A stretch of 64,000 bases of DNA. Source: Mauremys mutica. Taxonomy: Eukaryota; Chordata; Testudines; Geoemydidae. A model generated the notes under the pieces. The model made no database searches. It saw only the letters and a program-made list of their open reading frames with translations, and was not told the origin of the DNA. The stretch is from NCBI RefSeq assembly GCF_020497125.1, contig NC_059087.1, forward strand, positions 17,083,925-17,147,924. Direction: 5' to 3'. The position numbers were made by a program, and so were the translations under genes. This document shows positions 22,131 through 33,609 of the stretch, one piece after another; the first letter of the stretch is position 1; each line of letters begins with the position of its first letter.

Positions 22131-22216
22131 GCAGCAAAGAGTCTTGTGGCACCTTACAGACTAACAGGCGTTTTGGAACATGAGCTTTCGTGGGTGAATA
22201 CCCACTTCCTCGGATG
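22131..22216. mobile_element. Turtle SINE fragment
   Basis: Reads gcagcaaagagtcttgtggc, then accttacagactaacagg, gagctttcgtgggtgaatac and ccacttcctcggatg, the inverse orientation of the copy at 17657. ggatgagag occurs on both sides (22123-22131 and 22212-22220), a possible target duplication, although cggatg is also part of the element consensus. Confidence 0.8.
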
Positions 22217-23744
22217 AGAGTGGAGCTGAGATAAGACTGAAATCTAAAGCAGTGAGTGGGCCAGATCCCAGCCGGGCATCAGTGGGCATTGGCTTCGGTG
22301 GAACTTCTCAAGAGAGACCAGCCGAGGATTTGGAGAAGGGGAGTCAATTGACTAATGTCCAGTCTGATCCAAGGCCCCCTGAAGACTCTCCTTGGAGCTG
22401 GCACTCACTCCAGTGGCCTCCCAAGCACCTGGCTATGTGTATGTCTGGCACTGACAAAAAAGTGAATAAAAAATGTAAGTATTTTGGGTCCCAATGTGCT
22501 GCTCTAGTCTTTAAATGAGAATATTGCCTGGGGGTAAGAAGGGCTAGTTACACACACCTTGGGTGTGGGCCACCACCTGCTATGGTAGTAGTGGCATCCC
22601 ACCGCTTGTGTTGTCTCCCCTCACTGCTGCCTTCTCTGCCCACATTATTTATTATGATCAGAGCATTCTAGTGTCTTTAAAAAAGCTACTTACACCACTT
22701 GCTCCTATTGTTGCCTTGTAGCCTAGGTCAGACATGAACTGCTCTGCGGGTAAAGAAATTCCACCCAAATCCCTTTCGGGCCTAACCCCGTCTGTAGCTT
22801 TGTGCGGTCTAGTCTCTGTATTTGGACCAAGACCAAACTGCCTTGCATGGCTTCCATCCTTTCCAGTCTCTTTAAAATTGCAGGGAAAAAATGACTTACG
22901 CTAAATGAAATGAGACACCTTTATTCCAAAGTCAGTGTCTACCCACTGAAATGACAAAAGGGGCAAATTGAAACCTAGTTATTTCTGTATCAGAAAGGGA
23001 CCAGTCTCCAGACACCACAAAGTTCAGCCTGGGTGTGGGATGTCGGGTTCCTGATAAATCCCACTGTCAGGTTAGGTTACTGAGAACAACAGTAAAATAA
23101 AGCTGTTGGTTACAGCTAGAGCATGTCATCAGGGCAGATCATTTTCAGGCCATCAGCGAAACATTAGCAGATTGAAGTCTAGTCAATAGGGGAAAATGGT
23201 CTTTTGTACATGAGGAAAAAAACCAGTGTTTTAACCTAAGGTGTGAATTTAAACACATTCAGTTACAGTGAAAATCCCTGTGTAGACACTCTTTTCTTCG
23301 TTTAAACCAGGCTTAGTTCAATTTAGTTTCAGTTGATCACTCCTGGTTTACACAGGAGGACCTCAGAGTTACCAACACCTCGGGAATGGAGGTTGTTTGT
23401 AACTCTGAACAAAATATTCTGGTTGTTCTTTCTAAAGTTTACAACTGAACATAGACTTAATACAGCTTTCAAACTTTGCTATGCAGAATGAAATTGAAAC
23501 CATCTTAATTTAAATGGAACAAGCACAAAAACCATTTCTGTACCTTGCCCATTTTTAAAAAACTTTTCCTTTATTTTTTAGTAGTTTACCTTTAACACAG
23601 CACTGCACCGCATTTGCTTCTTTTTCCTTTGTCTCTGCAGCTGCTGATTGTGTACTTCCTGTTCCCTATGACCAGTGTGGTTGATTGGCGCTGGTAACTC
23701 TGGTGTTTGTAACTCTGAGGTTCCACTCTCGTTCATTTCAGTTA
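22217..23744. other. Non-coding DNA, no gene recognised
   Basis: AT-richer intergenic sequence. The stretch at about 23250-23350 (gtgtagaca, ctggtttacacagg) resembles the diverged interspersed repeats at 24235 and 50160, and short words at 23370-23410 and 23690-23730 (gtttgtaactctg) are repeated. No protein-like frame. Confidence 0.4.
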
Positions 23745-23950
23745 GAGATGCGATTTTTTAACCAAAACAGTTATACTGGTACAACCTGTAATTTGGACAC
23801 AGCTATGATGGTATAAAGGCACCTTGCAGGAGTATAGCTTCTTCTTCCTCCCTAATGGAATAAACTATCCTGGTGTAAGTGTCTTTATATTGGTATAACT
23901 GTATCCACACTAGGGAGCTTGTACTAGTTTAACTAAACTGGTATAAAGAA
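23745..23950. repeat. Diverged interspersed repeat (unclassified, MITE-like)
   Basis: Words such as ttatactggtacaacctg and tatattggtataactg with ccacactaggga near the right end occur in a pattern I associate with short non-autonomous elements in turtles. Terminal repeats and target duplication could not be defined. Confidence 0.35.
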
Positions 23951-23954
23951 CCAG

Positions 23955-24236
23955 GAATGTAGAAACTAACAAATTTAGTTGGGCATAAGCGTTCATGGGC
24001 TAAAACCCAGTTCATCAGATTCTAAGAACCTCCCACTTGGTAAGGCAACTCCCATCTTTTCATGTATTGTGTATATAGATCTGCCTAGTGTATTTTCCGC
24101 TCCATGCAGCTGATGAAGCGGGTTTTAGATCAGGAAAGCTTATGCCCAAGTAATTTTGTTAGTCTCTAAAGTGCGACAAGGACTCCTCCTTGTTTTTGCT
24201 GAGGCAAACTAACACAGCTACCACTCTGTAAACTGG
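23955..24236. mobile_element. Turtle SINE with inverted 5' copy
   Basis: Left part (about 23958-24020): actaacaaatttagttgggc, ataagcgttcatgggct, aaacccagttcatcaga. Right part (about 24110-24236): gatgaagcgggttttagat, gcttatgcccaagtaatttt, gttagtctctaaagtgcgac, actaacacagctaccactct. The two share an inverted segment of roughly 60 bases around an AT-rich middle, so this is another fold-back arrangement. Confidence 0.6.
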
Positions 24237-24415
24237 TATAGCTAAAGTGATACATCTTGTAATTGTTAAGACCATCTTAGGATCAGGTTTAAGCTAAACC
24301 AAAATAAGCCACTGAAGTACGTGTCCACATGGGTTTGCACTGGTTTCACTAAATTAGTTTAACATCCGATTTGAGTTAAATTGGTGCAACTTCCAGGTAG
24401 CTAAATCCTATGTTA
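24237..24415. repeat. Diverged interspersed repeat, related to 50165-50430
   Basis: Shares tttgcactggttt-like, gtttaagctaaacc-like and ggtgcaacttc words with the stretch at 50165-50430, in the order expected for copies of one family. Ends are unresolved. Confidence 0.4.
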
Positions 24416-24794
24416 GAAGGAGATGCAGGTTTTAGCTTTGTTCCTGAAGCCCCACCTCCCAGCCAGTTTATGTGTCTTTGCAGTGAATTGTGACTAATTT
24501 AAGAATGTTTTTCTCTCCCCTGTTGCTGTGTGAAACATTTACCTAAGCAGGGGAAACTGAAAATAGAGAAACGGCACCCAAAGTTCTGTCAAGTGCTCAA
24601 AGTGAAACTGAGAACACAAAGACCAAGAGGATTAAAGACAAACACAGAAAACAGAGACAAATTCAGTAATGCCAGGTGTTAATTCAGACTAGTGTGTAGG
24701 GGTAGGAGTGGGGACACAAGAGTTTTTTTAAGTTGCTGGGTGTCCATAGCATTCCAAATCTTCTGGGACACTTCCATCAGGATTGGAATAGGAA

Positions 24795-25020
24795 GTGCTG
24801 GCTAGTCGTTAGAGTACTGAATTAGGAGCCAGGATTCCCGGGTGATATTCCCAGCAGTGCCACTGATGTCCTGGATGATTGTGGGCAAGTCAGTTTATCT
24901 CTCTGCTCCTCAGTTTGCCCTCATTGAGCAAGAAATGGTAATATCTAGCATACAGTGGCATTTGGGAGGCTTGCATGAGAAACTTTGTACAAGAAACGTA
25001 TCATTCATAAATAACCTGAG
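24795..25020 (+). mobile_element. MIR-like SINE
   Basis: Shows the MIR order: gttagagtactgaattagga, ccaggattcccgggtgat, gccactgatgtcctgg, gggcaagtcagtttatctct, ctgctcctcagtttgccctc and a diverged tail. Old and substituted. Confidence 0.65.
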
Positions 25021-26736
25021 ATCTGAGCTTTCTCACTAAACTTGTCATTTACACTGGTGTGACAGCCGAAGAAGAAACTCAGCATTAGTTTGTGGGTTAC
25101 AACATTGTGTCAGAGTAACCATGCATGTACTCTACAACCAAACAACAGTCAATACCATAAAATAAACATTAATAATTTATTTTCTTGTTGGCTATTCTTA
25201 TTGCAAGTAACATTGCAAAATCCTACTCCTTCTATGGACTTGGGTGAGCTAAGCATTTTAAATGGGAGAATGAAATCATTCATAATTTCCCCCCCCCCCA
25301 TTATCCACAATTGACATGGTCAATTGATCCGGTAAATTTTCAGGAGAATTTTGCATGGCTGATTGCATCATATATGGAATTAATACATAACCTGGCTATT
25401 AATGATCAGCAGAGCTCAGCTGATCCATGTCAATACAAATGACAGCAGCAGCCCAATTTATATGGATCCCACTGGTATAACATGTCCGTGAGCGGATTCA
25501 TGGGTATTTCATTTGAAACACCACAAACTTGACCCCAGTACCAGGAGGAGCTGATTGCTTAGTGAACATCAACTGCTTCTTCTGGACCAAAATCCAGCAT
25601 AAAAACTACCCAACTATATCCCAGAGAATGTTCTTCTTGCATGAATCATGCAGCTGATTATCTGGAGCTTAATCAGCTGCAAGGCAATCAGACTCTCCAC
25701 TTTCACCACAGGCAGGGCATGCATGTTAAAAATGCTGGGGAAAGTCAAAATGTTAGTAGTTTTGATCAGAGCTGAACTGCAAGCCTTATTACCAAATGGT
25801 CCTCTATTGGAATCTGTATTGTTTAATAGCTGCTGCATTTGGTGAAACAAATAATGTTATTCTGGAAGACTGGGTTAATAATGGATGTCTGTGCTAACCA
25901 CCATACTGCACTTAGGGCTCATTTCCACTGACACCAACAGAACGCTCGCAGGCATTCAGCTCAGATGACATGCAGATCTGAAGGCAGTAAATAGAAATGC
26001 TGGCTTTGCACATGTCCTTGCGTGTGTGGATGTGTTTGTGCGGGGAGCAGATTCATGAACACAATACAGTTGGATGTAGATGACAGCCAAGGCAGGAGAG
26101 CCTAGAGTAAAATCCAACGCTATAGAAAGAGTCTGAGATAAATAATCCCATTTATTCTTCCATGTAGAGCTGTTTGTGCAGAGTGCCATTAAACACTGTA
26201 CAGAGAGACAAAGACCCTGATGTACATTACCCGGGTGTTGTGAGGCTTAACGGTTATAAAGGGCTTCGGTTGGGAGGTGTTAGGTAAATGCTAAGTATTA
26301 TTATTGTTGTATAGGAGGAAAAGGGGAAGCGATGTATGAAGATGGAGTGGAGGAAAAGGAGAACAAAGAAAACTGCAGCTGGTAAGTGGAGAGGCTGAAG
26401 TTGGCTTTTCCAGTGAAAGGAGATTTCCTTGAAGAATATAGTAATTGAGGAAGCATTAATCTGCACCTACAGCAAACGGAGAGGATTCAAGGTGAGCTTG
26501 GGAGAGATGAAATAGCTCGCCGGCTCCGAGGGATCCCCCAGCCTGCGAGTCAAGGGGATGGGGTGGAGAGGAGGTCAAGCCAAGAAAAGCAGAGTCAGCA
26601 GGTGGGGGAGATGGCAGAGGTGAGGGCAGAGGAATGGTGAGCAAGAAGAATTTGTAACCCAGGCGGATAGACATGAATTCGATGTAGCCTATTCTGGTCT
26701 TAGATGCCTTCATCACCGTAGTATCCGAGCACCTTC
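25021..26736. other. Intergenic DNA, no gene recognised
   Basis: AT-rich. It has a C tract at about 25290 and no convincing protein frame. No transposon end was identified. Confidence 0.45.
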
Positions 26737-26744
26737 CAGTAGTG

Positions 26745-27018
26745 CAGGGGTTCTCAAACATTTTGAACATATTTCAGGCTGTGATGACCCCCCGCCACAC
26801 CCCAAAAGTGGCAATCCCACCAGACCATGCCATGCTCACTTCTGCACTGCTGCTGACGGCAGCGCGGCCTTTAGAGCTGGCCACCTGGCCAGCCGCTGTT
26901 GGTCTCCAGCCATCCAGCTCTGAAGGCAGTGCAGAAGTAAGGGTGGCAATACCATGAACCCTCTACAACAGCCTTGCGACCCCCTTTTGGGTCAGGGCCC
27001 CCCGTTTGAGAAACCCTT
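26745..27018. mobile_element. Non-autonomous hAT element (274 bp)
   Basis: Terminal inverted repeats begin CAGGGGTTCTCAAAC on the left and end GTTTGAGAAACCCTT on the right. Flanks are cagtagtg (26737-26744) and caatagtg (27019-27026), an 8-bp target duplication with one difference. Interior is GC-rich and non-coding. The same terminal word occurs in the element at 53133. Confidence 0.8.
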
Positions 27019-27026
27019 CAATAGTG

Positions 27027-28004
27027 CATTAAGCAACGTGATTAACTTCTGTCGCATGTGATTGGTTCTTTTTGTTATCCTCTTCCCATGGAGAGAAGTG
27101 TGTGCAGTGGAGTGTTGTATTTTGGTAGGTTTTGGGGTTTTTTTGGGGATGGGAACCCAGTGATGATATTGGAACATGGGGGTTGAGAACCCAGAAAATA
27201 TGGTGATGGGCCCTCTAAATCTGTATAGAATAAATAATAAACAAATACAAGCCAATCCTTTGAGAGGCGCTGATCACCTGTGATTGATAGGAGTTGTAGG
27301 TGCTAAGAATCTCTCAGGATTTGGCCTAAATAAGAACCTGGTGCCACTGTCTGAGATGTGGGAGCAGTCTAGTCACAGCCCTCTGAACCCCATGATGATT
27401 AGGGAGCAGGGATCTGCGGCATCTGGCAAAGAAGCAATTGCAATAGGAAGAATGGGAACTGAAGAAGGCACGAATGAGCATTGCAGAAGGAGCAGAGTGT
27501 TGGCAAGAGCGAATGACAGTAATGACCCAGAAGTGGCAAGAAACAACAGATATGGCTGGAAAAAGTCGGTTTGGAAAGGTATGATGAAGTCCTGCTTGCC
27601 CCTAGGGTATCAAATTCCAAGAAAAATTCTGGCCTTTGGGGCAAAGTAAGTGAGTTAAGGAGAGTGAAACATGGAGCAAAGAGACTTTTTGACCCAGAGG
27701 GAGTCATTGTTGTCTAGTAGCTACAGCAGCAGGCAGGAAGTTGACACTGAGAATTCTATTTTTGGCTCTGCCAAGGCTGCGGGACCTTTACGTCCTCTTC
27801 TATCTACCTGTCTCCCTCTCTCTCATATGACCCCCATTCTCACTGTCTGAGCACCTTCCACTTATTTAAAAATAGAAGTAACAGGCTCTTTCGTCGATTT
27901 CTCCTGCAGGCTGGCAAGGCATGATTAGCTGATAGTTTTATGGGGTGGGGGGTGGGAGAGAGGGAGAGATTTGCAGGTGTGTTGGGTGTTTATGTGCGAG
28001 CGTG
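27027..28004. other. Intergenic DNA, no gene recognised
   Basis: A 121-codon plus frame (27284-27649) has no recognised domain and is overlapped by a minus frame. No repeat assigned. Confidence 0.45.
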
Positions 28005-28170
28005 AAGAACCTTGCCTCACTTTGCCCATTTGTAAAATGGGTATATTAGTAACTCTAACGCATACTATTTATTAGTTGTAGCACCTAAGAGCCCCGGCCT
28101 GGATAAGGCCCTCGTTTGTGCTATGTGCTGTACAAACAAGGAACAAAAAGACGATCCGTGCCTCAAATGG
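28005..28170 (+). mobile_element. MIR-like SINE 3' part
   Basis: Reads cttgcctcactttgcccat, ttgtaaaatgggtat and then a diverged tail with gtgctatgtgctgtacaaac, resembling the downstream half of MIR-type SINEs. Confidence 0.5.
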
Positions 28171-28510
28171 CTACACTGCAGCTGGGGAGGTGTCTCCCAG
28201 CCCCGGCAGGCTGACTCAAATGAGCTTGGCTCGGCCTAGCACACTAAAGATAGCAGCGTGGCCGTTGGGGCACTGGCGAAGCCATCCAGACTCGGACCTG
28301 AGCTTAAGCAGAGCTAGTGTGAGTCTGTCTCCCCAGGCTGGCACACTCGGAGCTGCAGTGTAGACAAACCCCAAAGCGCTTACAGTCTAAGTCATAACCA
28401 GCTCACAGGGTTCAATAGGACCGGGAGAGATGGCAGAGGTGAGCTCAGAGGGATCCTGAGAGGCCTTGGAGAATTTGAAAACTAGGAGGACAGAAATTAA
28501 TTGATTTACA

Positions 28511-28527
28511 TTCTATTCTATTCTATT
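28511..28527. repeat. (TTCTA)n microsatellite
   Basis: Slightly more than three perfect TTCTA units. Confidence 0.8.
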
Positions 28528-28606
28528 GTAATTAATTAATGCCTGTAAAGTAATTTGAAATCATTGAGTGAACAGTGCTACATATGTGCAAAGTAGTATG
28601 TGAATC

Positions 28607-28735
28607 TAGGGTGACCAGATGTCCCTATTTTATAGGGACAGTCCTGATTTTTGGGTCTTTTTCTTATATAGGCTCCTATTACCCCCCACCCCCCACCCTG
28701 TCCCGATTTTTCACATTTGCTGTCTGGTCACTCTA
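28607..28735. mobile_element. 129-bp MITE with perfect 8-bp target duplication
   Basis: Terminal inverted repeats TAGGGTGACCAGAT and (reverse strand) TAGAGTGACCAGAC. The flanks are identical: tgtgaatc at 28599-28606 and 28736-28743. An internal short palindrome tccctattttataggga (28621-28637) is present. The 8-bp duplication points to hAT-type mobilisation. Confidence 0.85.
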
Positions 28736-28743
28736 TGTGAATC

Positions 28744-29860
28744 TTCAGTAATAAAATGTGGTGTCACCAGGAAAGAATCAATATACATACACACGTGTGT
28801 AAAGGTGTATTCCATAACCCATTGCACCTCTAGCTATTGGTGCAACAGGTTACGGAAGGTACGCACCTCCACAACAGGCTGTGGAGTCCTTTACAAGATA
28901 CTGATTTCTCGCTTTTGGCTGTAAAGGATTAGTTCATGTTCTAAGTTTATGAAGGAAATTGGCTAAGTTGGAAGCCATAGGCGTGTCAGCAACAAAGAGC
29001 CTGTGAAGGCCAGGAGCACAGTATTCAGCTAAATAGACTTCAAAATTCCCTTTTTTCAGGTTTAAAAACGCAAGCAGAAAATGTACTAAGGACAGTACAA
29101 ACCCTTGAAACTCCCAGCGAATGACAGCCCAGGGATTGTTTACTTTCGTCAGCCAGCTGGCAGCCCCATGGGTTTGCAGGCTCTGAATATTCCGTCTGGG
29201 CACTTCCTTTGCGGTGGAACACACACTGAGCTGCACCCCCTGGGGACGAGGAGGGGAAGTGAGACAGAGACAGAGAGAGCACAAGTAGGAGCAGGCTACA
29301 ATAGCCGCAGAGCAGCAGTTACAGTGCCAGTGTTTCAAAGTGTGCTAAGAACAATCGCCTTGCACTTTGATTTGTTGGCATTGCATAGATCTGGTTATGC
29401 TTGGTGTAAAGAGGTTCTAGATTTCATACAACACCCAAAGAATTCACGACCTACAAAGCAGGACTGCTCAGAATAATGACATGATTTCCTCCACAGGGAA
29501 GCAATGTTTATCTTCCGACGGGAACATCCAGGGCTCAGAAGCACTAGGCTAATTTTCAGGGTTAAAAACAAATTCTTTTTTCCCCTTTTATGAACGAAAT
29601 GGCTGTTTAGGGATTAGATCAAAGCAGGATGTGGATGTGTGACTGTTTAGATGAAGCAGGCTGTATAACGGCTATACAATGAGTGGGGATGTTCGTATAC
29701 ACATGGACTATTCTTGGCTCTATTTGTGTGGCTGGAGCTAGAGAACTCAAACCTGTATCTAGTGGACACAAGTATAACTAAAGACTTTGGCCTTCTTGGG
29801 GTTTATATTAAAGTCCCTGCTGTTTGTGGATAGCTGAGTGGCGAAGCAGTTAAACATTTG
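28744..29860. other. Intergenic DNA, no gene recognised
   Basis: Contains a mutually overlapping frame pair (minus 28934-29338, plus 29105-29476) without domains. No transposon recognised. Confidence 0.45.
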
Positions 29861-29864
29861 GGGT

Positions 29865-29935
29865 GACATCCTGGCTCCAGTGAAGTCAATGGGAGTTTTG
29901 CCACTGATTTCAGTGGGCCCAAGATTTCAGCCTTG
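29865..29935. repeat. Palindromic interspersed repeat fragment
   Basis: Self-complementary pair ccagtgaagtcaatggga and ccactgatttcagtggg around gttttg. Related words occur at 33750, 35065, 40275, 52030 and 60950, indicating a dispersed short fold-back repeat family. Confidence 0.5.
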
Positions 29936-30568
29936 GGCTTTCGAATGGTATTTAAAAGTTCAGGGTGTGTTTGCAGCTGCCAGGGTGAAAGGTGGCAGAG
30001 GAAAGAAAGCCACGGGGCTGAGGGCACAGGTCACGTTTGCTCATTGATACACTTCAAGCGTTGCTAAATGACGCTACTGCAGTTTGCTTCCAGACACATT
30101 CACTAGACTTTGCTATAGAGCATCTAAGGCTCAAATCCTGCCATGCCGGGGGTCCAGCTTTCCTGCATTTGGCACTTGGCCTGGTGTAGCTGCCTGGCTG
30201 CTTTGCTGCCACTACTACAGTCCAGGGGCCTGAGGCTCTGCCTGCTCCCCATGGAAGAGGTGTAGGCCTGTAAATCCATGGGGTGGCAGATTCACTGGCC
30301 ACACCAGCCAGGCTTCCAAATCTCTCCTTTCTGTTCTGAAAGAGTCCCAGCTGGGGACAGCGCAGCGTCTCCCCCCGGCAGCAGAAATGCTGTGTTTTGT
30401 TGGTAGGGTACATGCCAGGACTTCTTGCATTCGATACCATTGGGGCAAATACAACAGCAGAAGTGATGGCACTGCCACAGCATCTCTAGCCATCAGAGGA
30501 GCTACAAGACAGGGGACTTACATCCACTACACCCTCTTCAGGTTGAATCAGCTGACGTGTAATGTATG
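29936..30568. other. Intergenic DNA, no gene recognised
   Basis: Overlapping short frames on both strands (for example minus 30054-30440) have no recognised domain. Ends at the target duplication of the hAT transposon. Confidence 0.4.
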
Positions 30569-30639
30569 CTCTAGCCTAGTGTTTTCCAAAGTGTGGTACG
30601 CGTACCCCTGGTGGTACGTGAAAGGGTTTCAAGGGGACG

Positions 30640-31060
30640 AGGCCCGTTCACCCCAGCTGGCAAGGGGCCAGCAGCGGGCTGAGCTGGGCCGGTGGCTGGG
30701 ACCCCGGTGGCAAGGGGCCGGCAGCGGGCTGAGCGGGGCCGGTGGACGGAACCCTAGACCCACGGCGGGCTGAGCGGCTCAGCCTGCTGCCGGTCTGGGG
30801 TTCCATCCACTGGCTTCTGCCAACCAGGTCCCGGCCGCTGGTCCCGCTCAGCCCACTGCCGGCTGGGGGTCCCGTTCAGCGGCGGTGGGCTGAGTGGGGC
30901 CGGCAGCTGGGACCCACGGTGGACTGAGCGGCTCCTGCCAGCCGGAGTCCCGCTCAGCCCACTGTTGGACAGTGGTCCCGTTCACCCCGCCAGCAGCGGG
31001 CTGAGCCGGGCCAGGGGCCGGGACCCCGTCTGGCAGCAGCATGCCAGTAAAAATCGGCTG
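30640..31060. repeat. GC-rich imperfect tandem repeats inside the hAT element
   Basis: Recurring words gcagcgggctgagc, gggccggtgg and cccgctcagcccact in both polarities upstream of the transposase start. This is probably the leader of the element. Short frames through it are compositional. Confidence 0.6.
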
Positions 31061-31243
31061 GTGTGCCGACACAAACCATGCGTGTGGCGTTACCGCGGCT
31101 CAGGCAATACACGTGCCTTTGTGGCATGCGCAGTCATACTGATGGATAAAAGATAAAAGTAAATAACTACTCCTGGCAAGCATATACTTGGTGTGTATTA
31201 ATATACAACATTTCTCTTTTTGTTTTTGTTAAATCCATTTACA

Positions 31244-33190
31244 ATGGATCGCTGGCTAAAAACGGGAAGTTTGAAATGTACAAAAGAAAATTATGAAGGA
31301 AATACAAATATTAGTGTTAATTTCGCTGAAAAATGCAGTGATATGGCTACATCAGACAATTATGACGACAAAATTAGTGAACCGTGTGAACCTGTAAGTT
31401 TATTAAACGTATCAGCTGCAAAGAAAACGAAAAAAGCCTGTGAATATTTTGAAGAATATCTTAAACTGGGATTTTTGTGGACTGGCGATGAGGTGGAGCC
31501 TGTTCCACTATGAGTGGTTTGTTACGAGACTCTCACAAATGAAAGTATGAAACTATCCAACCTAAAACGCCATTTCGATAGCAACATAAAGAATACGAGG
31601 GAGAACCTGTAGAATTCTTCGAAAATAGGAGCAAAGATCTCCAGAAGTCCCAGCAAGCAATTCATAATGTGATGGGAGGTGAAAATATGAACGCTTTTGA
31701 AGCTTCATATAGTGTGGCGTACTTAATTGCAAAGTCCAGAGCTGCTGAAGTGATTGGCAAGACATTAGTAAAACCTGCAGCCAAAGTAATGGTGCAAGTG
31801 ATGATTGGAGACAAGGCTAGCAAAGCTATAGATCGTGTTCCCCTCTCAAATAATCATCGCAGAATCACAGATATGGCCAAAAATGTAAAGCAGCAATTAT
31901 TGTCAAGAGTACAAAAGAGCCGCTACTATGCACTGCAAGCAGATGAATCCACTGATGTTGTGAATTTAGCTCATCTTTTGTTGTTTGTCAGATATGAGCT
32001 GAATAATGAAGTCCACGATGATATTTTGTTCTGCCAACCTCTGCCAACACATACAACTGGAGAAGCTATTTTTAAAGTTCTTGATGACTTTATCAAAACC
32101 AGTGACTTGGATTGGGGTTGTTGTGTTGGAATAAGCACGGATGGTGCCAGAGCCATGATTGGTTCAAAGAAAGGAGTTGTTGCATGTATTCACGCTGTTG
32201 CGCCAGAAGCAAAATCGACTCATTGTTGCATTCACAGGGAAGCACTCGCCACCCAGAACATGCAGGCAGATCTAAAGCAAGTACTGGATGAAGCTGTGAA
32301 AATAATCAATTTTGTGAAAGGCTGAACGCCCAGCTGTTTTCTCAGCTTTGTGATGAGATGGGCAGCGATTACACACAACTCCTATTTCACACTGAAGTGT
32401 GTTGGCTTTCACGTGGAAAAGTTCCAAAACGCCTGTTTGAGCTGCGAGAAGAACTGCAAGTTTTTTTAGATGAAACCTTTAACCTGCGAGACCGTATACA
32501 CAACTGGAAATGGCTGTGCAAACTAGCATATATTGCAGATATCTTTGCTCATTTAAACAACTCAATCTATCCTTGCAAGGGAAACTCATATTCATATTCC
32601 ATGTTCAAGACAAAGTGAGCTCCATGGTTGCAAAATTGAAACTGTGGCATAAATGTCTTAGTCGTCGTGAACTGGATTCCTTTCCATCTCTTCATGACTT
32701 AGTAATAAACTCGACTAACGAACTTGATAGTGATGTGTTAGCCATGAAGCAGCATTTGGAAAGCTTGCAGAAAGATCTTTGTAAGTATTTCCCTGAACCG
32801 GATGGCACCTTTGAATGGATAAGGAACCCTTTTATCATCAATGTTCAAACATTGCCAAATAACCTCTCTGCTTCAGAAGAAGAACAGTTCTTGGAGCTGG
32901 CTTCAGATAGCTTCCTGAAAACAACATTTGAGCAAAATACACTGACGTCATTTTGGTTGGGGGTTAGCTCTGAATATCCAGCTCTATCGGACAAAGCTGT
33001 CAAGTGTCTTCTGCCTTTTCCCACCTCGTATTTGTGCGAGATCGGATTCTCTGTGCTGGTTGGCATCAACACAAAAAAACCAAATCGTCTTATTGACGTG
33101 GAGCCTCATCTTCATCTTAAGATCACAAACATCGAGCCAGATATCCCCGCAATAGTGTCTGGTCGAAAGCAGTTCCATTCCTCGCACTGA
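31244..33190 (+). pseudogene. hAT-family transposase, ZBED5/FAM200-like, inactivated
   Basis: Encodes a former hAT transposase that would have bound the element ends and cut DNA. Start chosen at the ATG at 31244 (MDRWLKTGSLKC). The N-terminal part carries a BED-type zinc-finger remnant: VCYETL (Cys) ... LKRHF (His) around 31515-31585, following an in-frame TGA at 31511. Another in-frame stop is at 31610. The reading frame then shifts: frame of 31606-32325 (catalytic-core-like section with LQADESTDV and GISTDGARAM), shift near 32320, shift again near 32557, ending at the stop at 33188-33190. The last section holds the hAT C-terminal dimerisation signature (YPALSDKAVKCLLPFPTSYL, about 32974-33033). 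At least two stops and three frame changes make it non-functional. Similarity to domesticated ZBED5/FAM200/SCAND3-type proteins is by memory of motifs. Confidence 0.85.
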
Positions 33191-33609
33191 ATAGTTTGGT
33201 TTGTACTGAAAAATTTCCAATACCGAAATAGTAAATATTAAAACGATTGCTTTCTTCACTACCCTAACCAAACCAGCGTATTTTAATTTCAGAATGATAC
33301 GAATTCACCATATATATATACGCTGTTCTGCCAGACTGTTGATTCGCTTCCATTATTTTAATTATTTCTAGTACTATTTCTATATGTAACTATTATTTCT
33401 ATTAAAAGTTTTGTTTCAACTGTATGTAATATAAGTTTGTATTTATTTCTAATAAACATTTAATCCAGAATGATGCAAATTAGGAGCGTGTTATAAAAAT
33501 GTGGCTACCACCCCCAAATTAGCTTCATCGGAGAAGGGGTACACCGGTAAGACATATGTCCCAAAAGGGGTACGCACGTGTTGTAAGTTTGGGAAACACT
33601 GCTCTATCC

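Larger units (their letters stand above)
30577..33601 (+). mobile_element. Degenerate autonomous-type hAT transposon (3.0 kb)
   Basis: The left terminus tagtgttttccaaagtgtgg pairs with the right terminus, whose reverse strand begins cagtgtttcccaaacttaca. Both are followed by a cgcgtacccc/gcgtacccc word. Flanks ctctagcc (30569-30576) and ctctatcc (33602-33609) form an 8-bp target duplication with one difference. Between the ends lie a GC-rich imperfect tandem stretch (about 30640-31060), a broken transposase gene (31244-33190) and an AT-rich tail with an aataaa-type signal near 33451. Confidence 0.9.
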
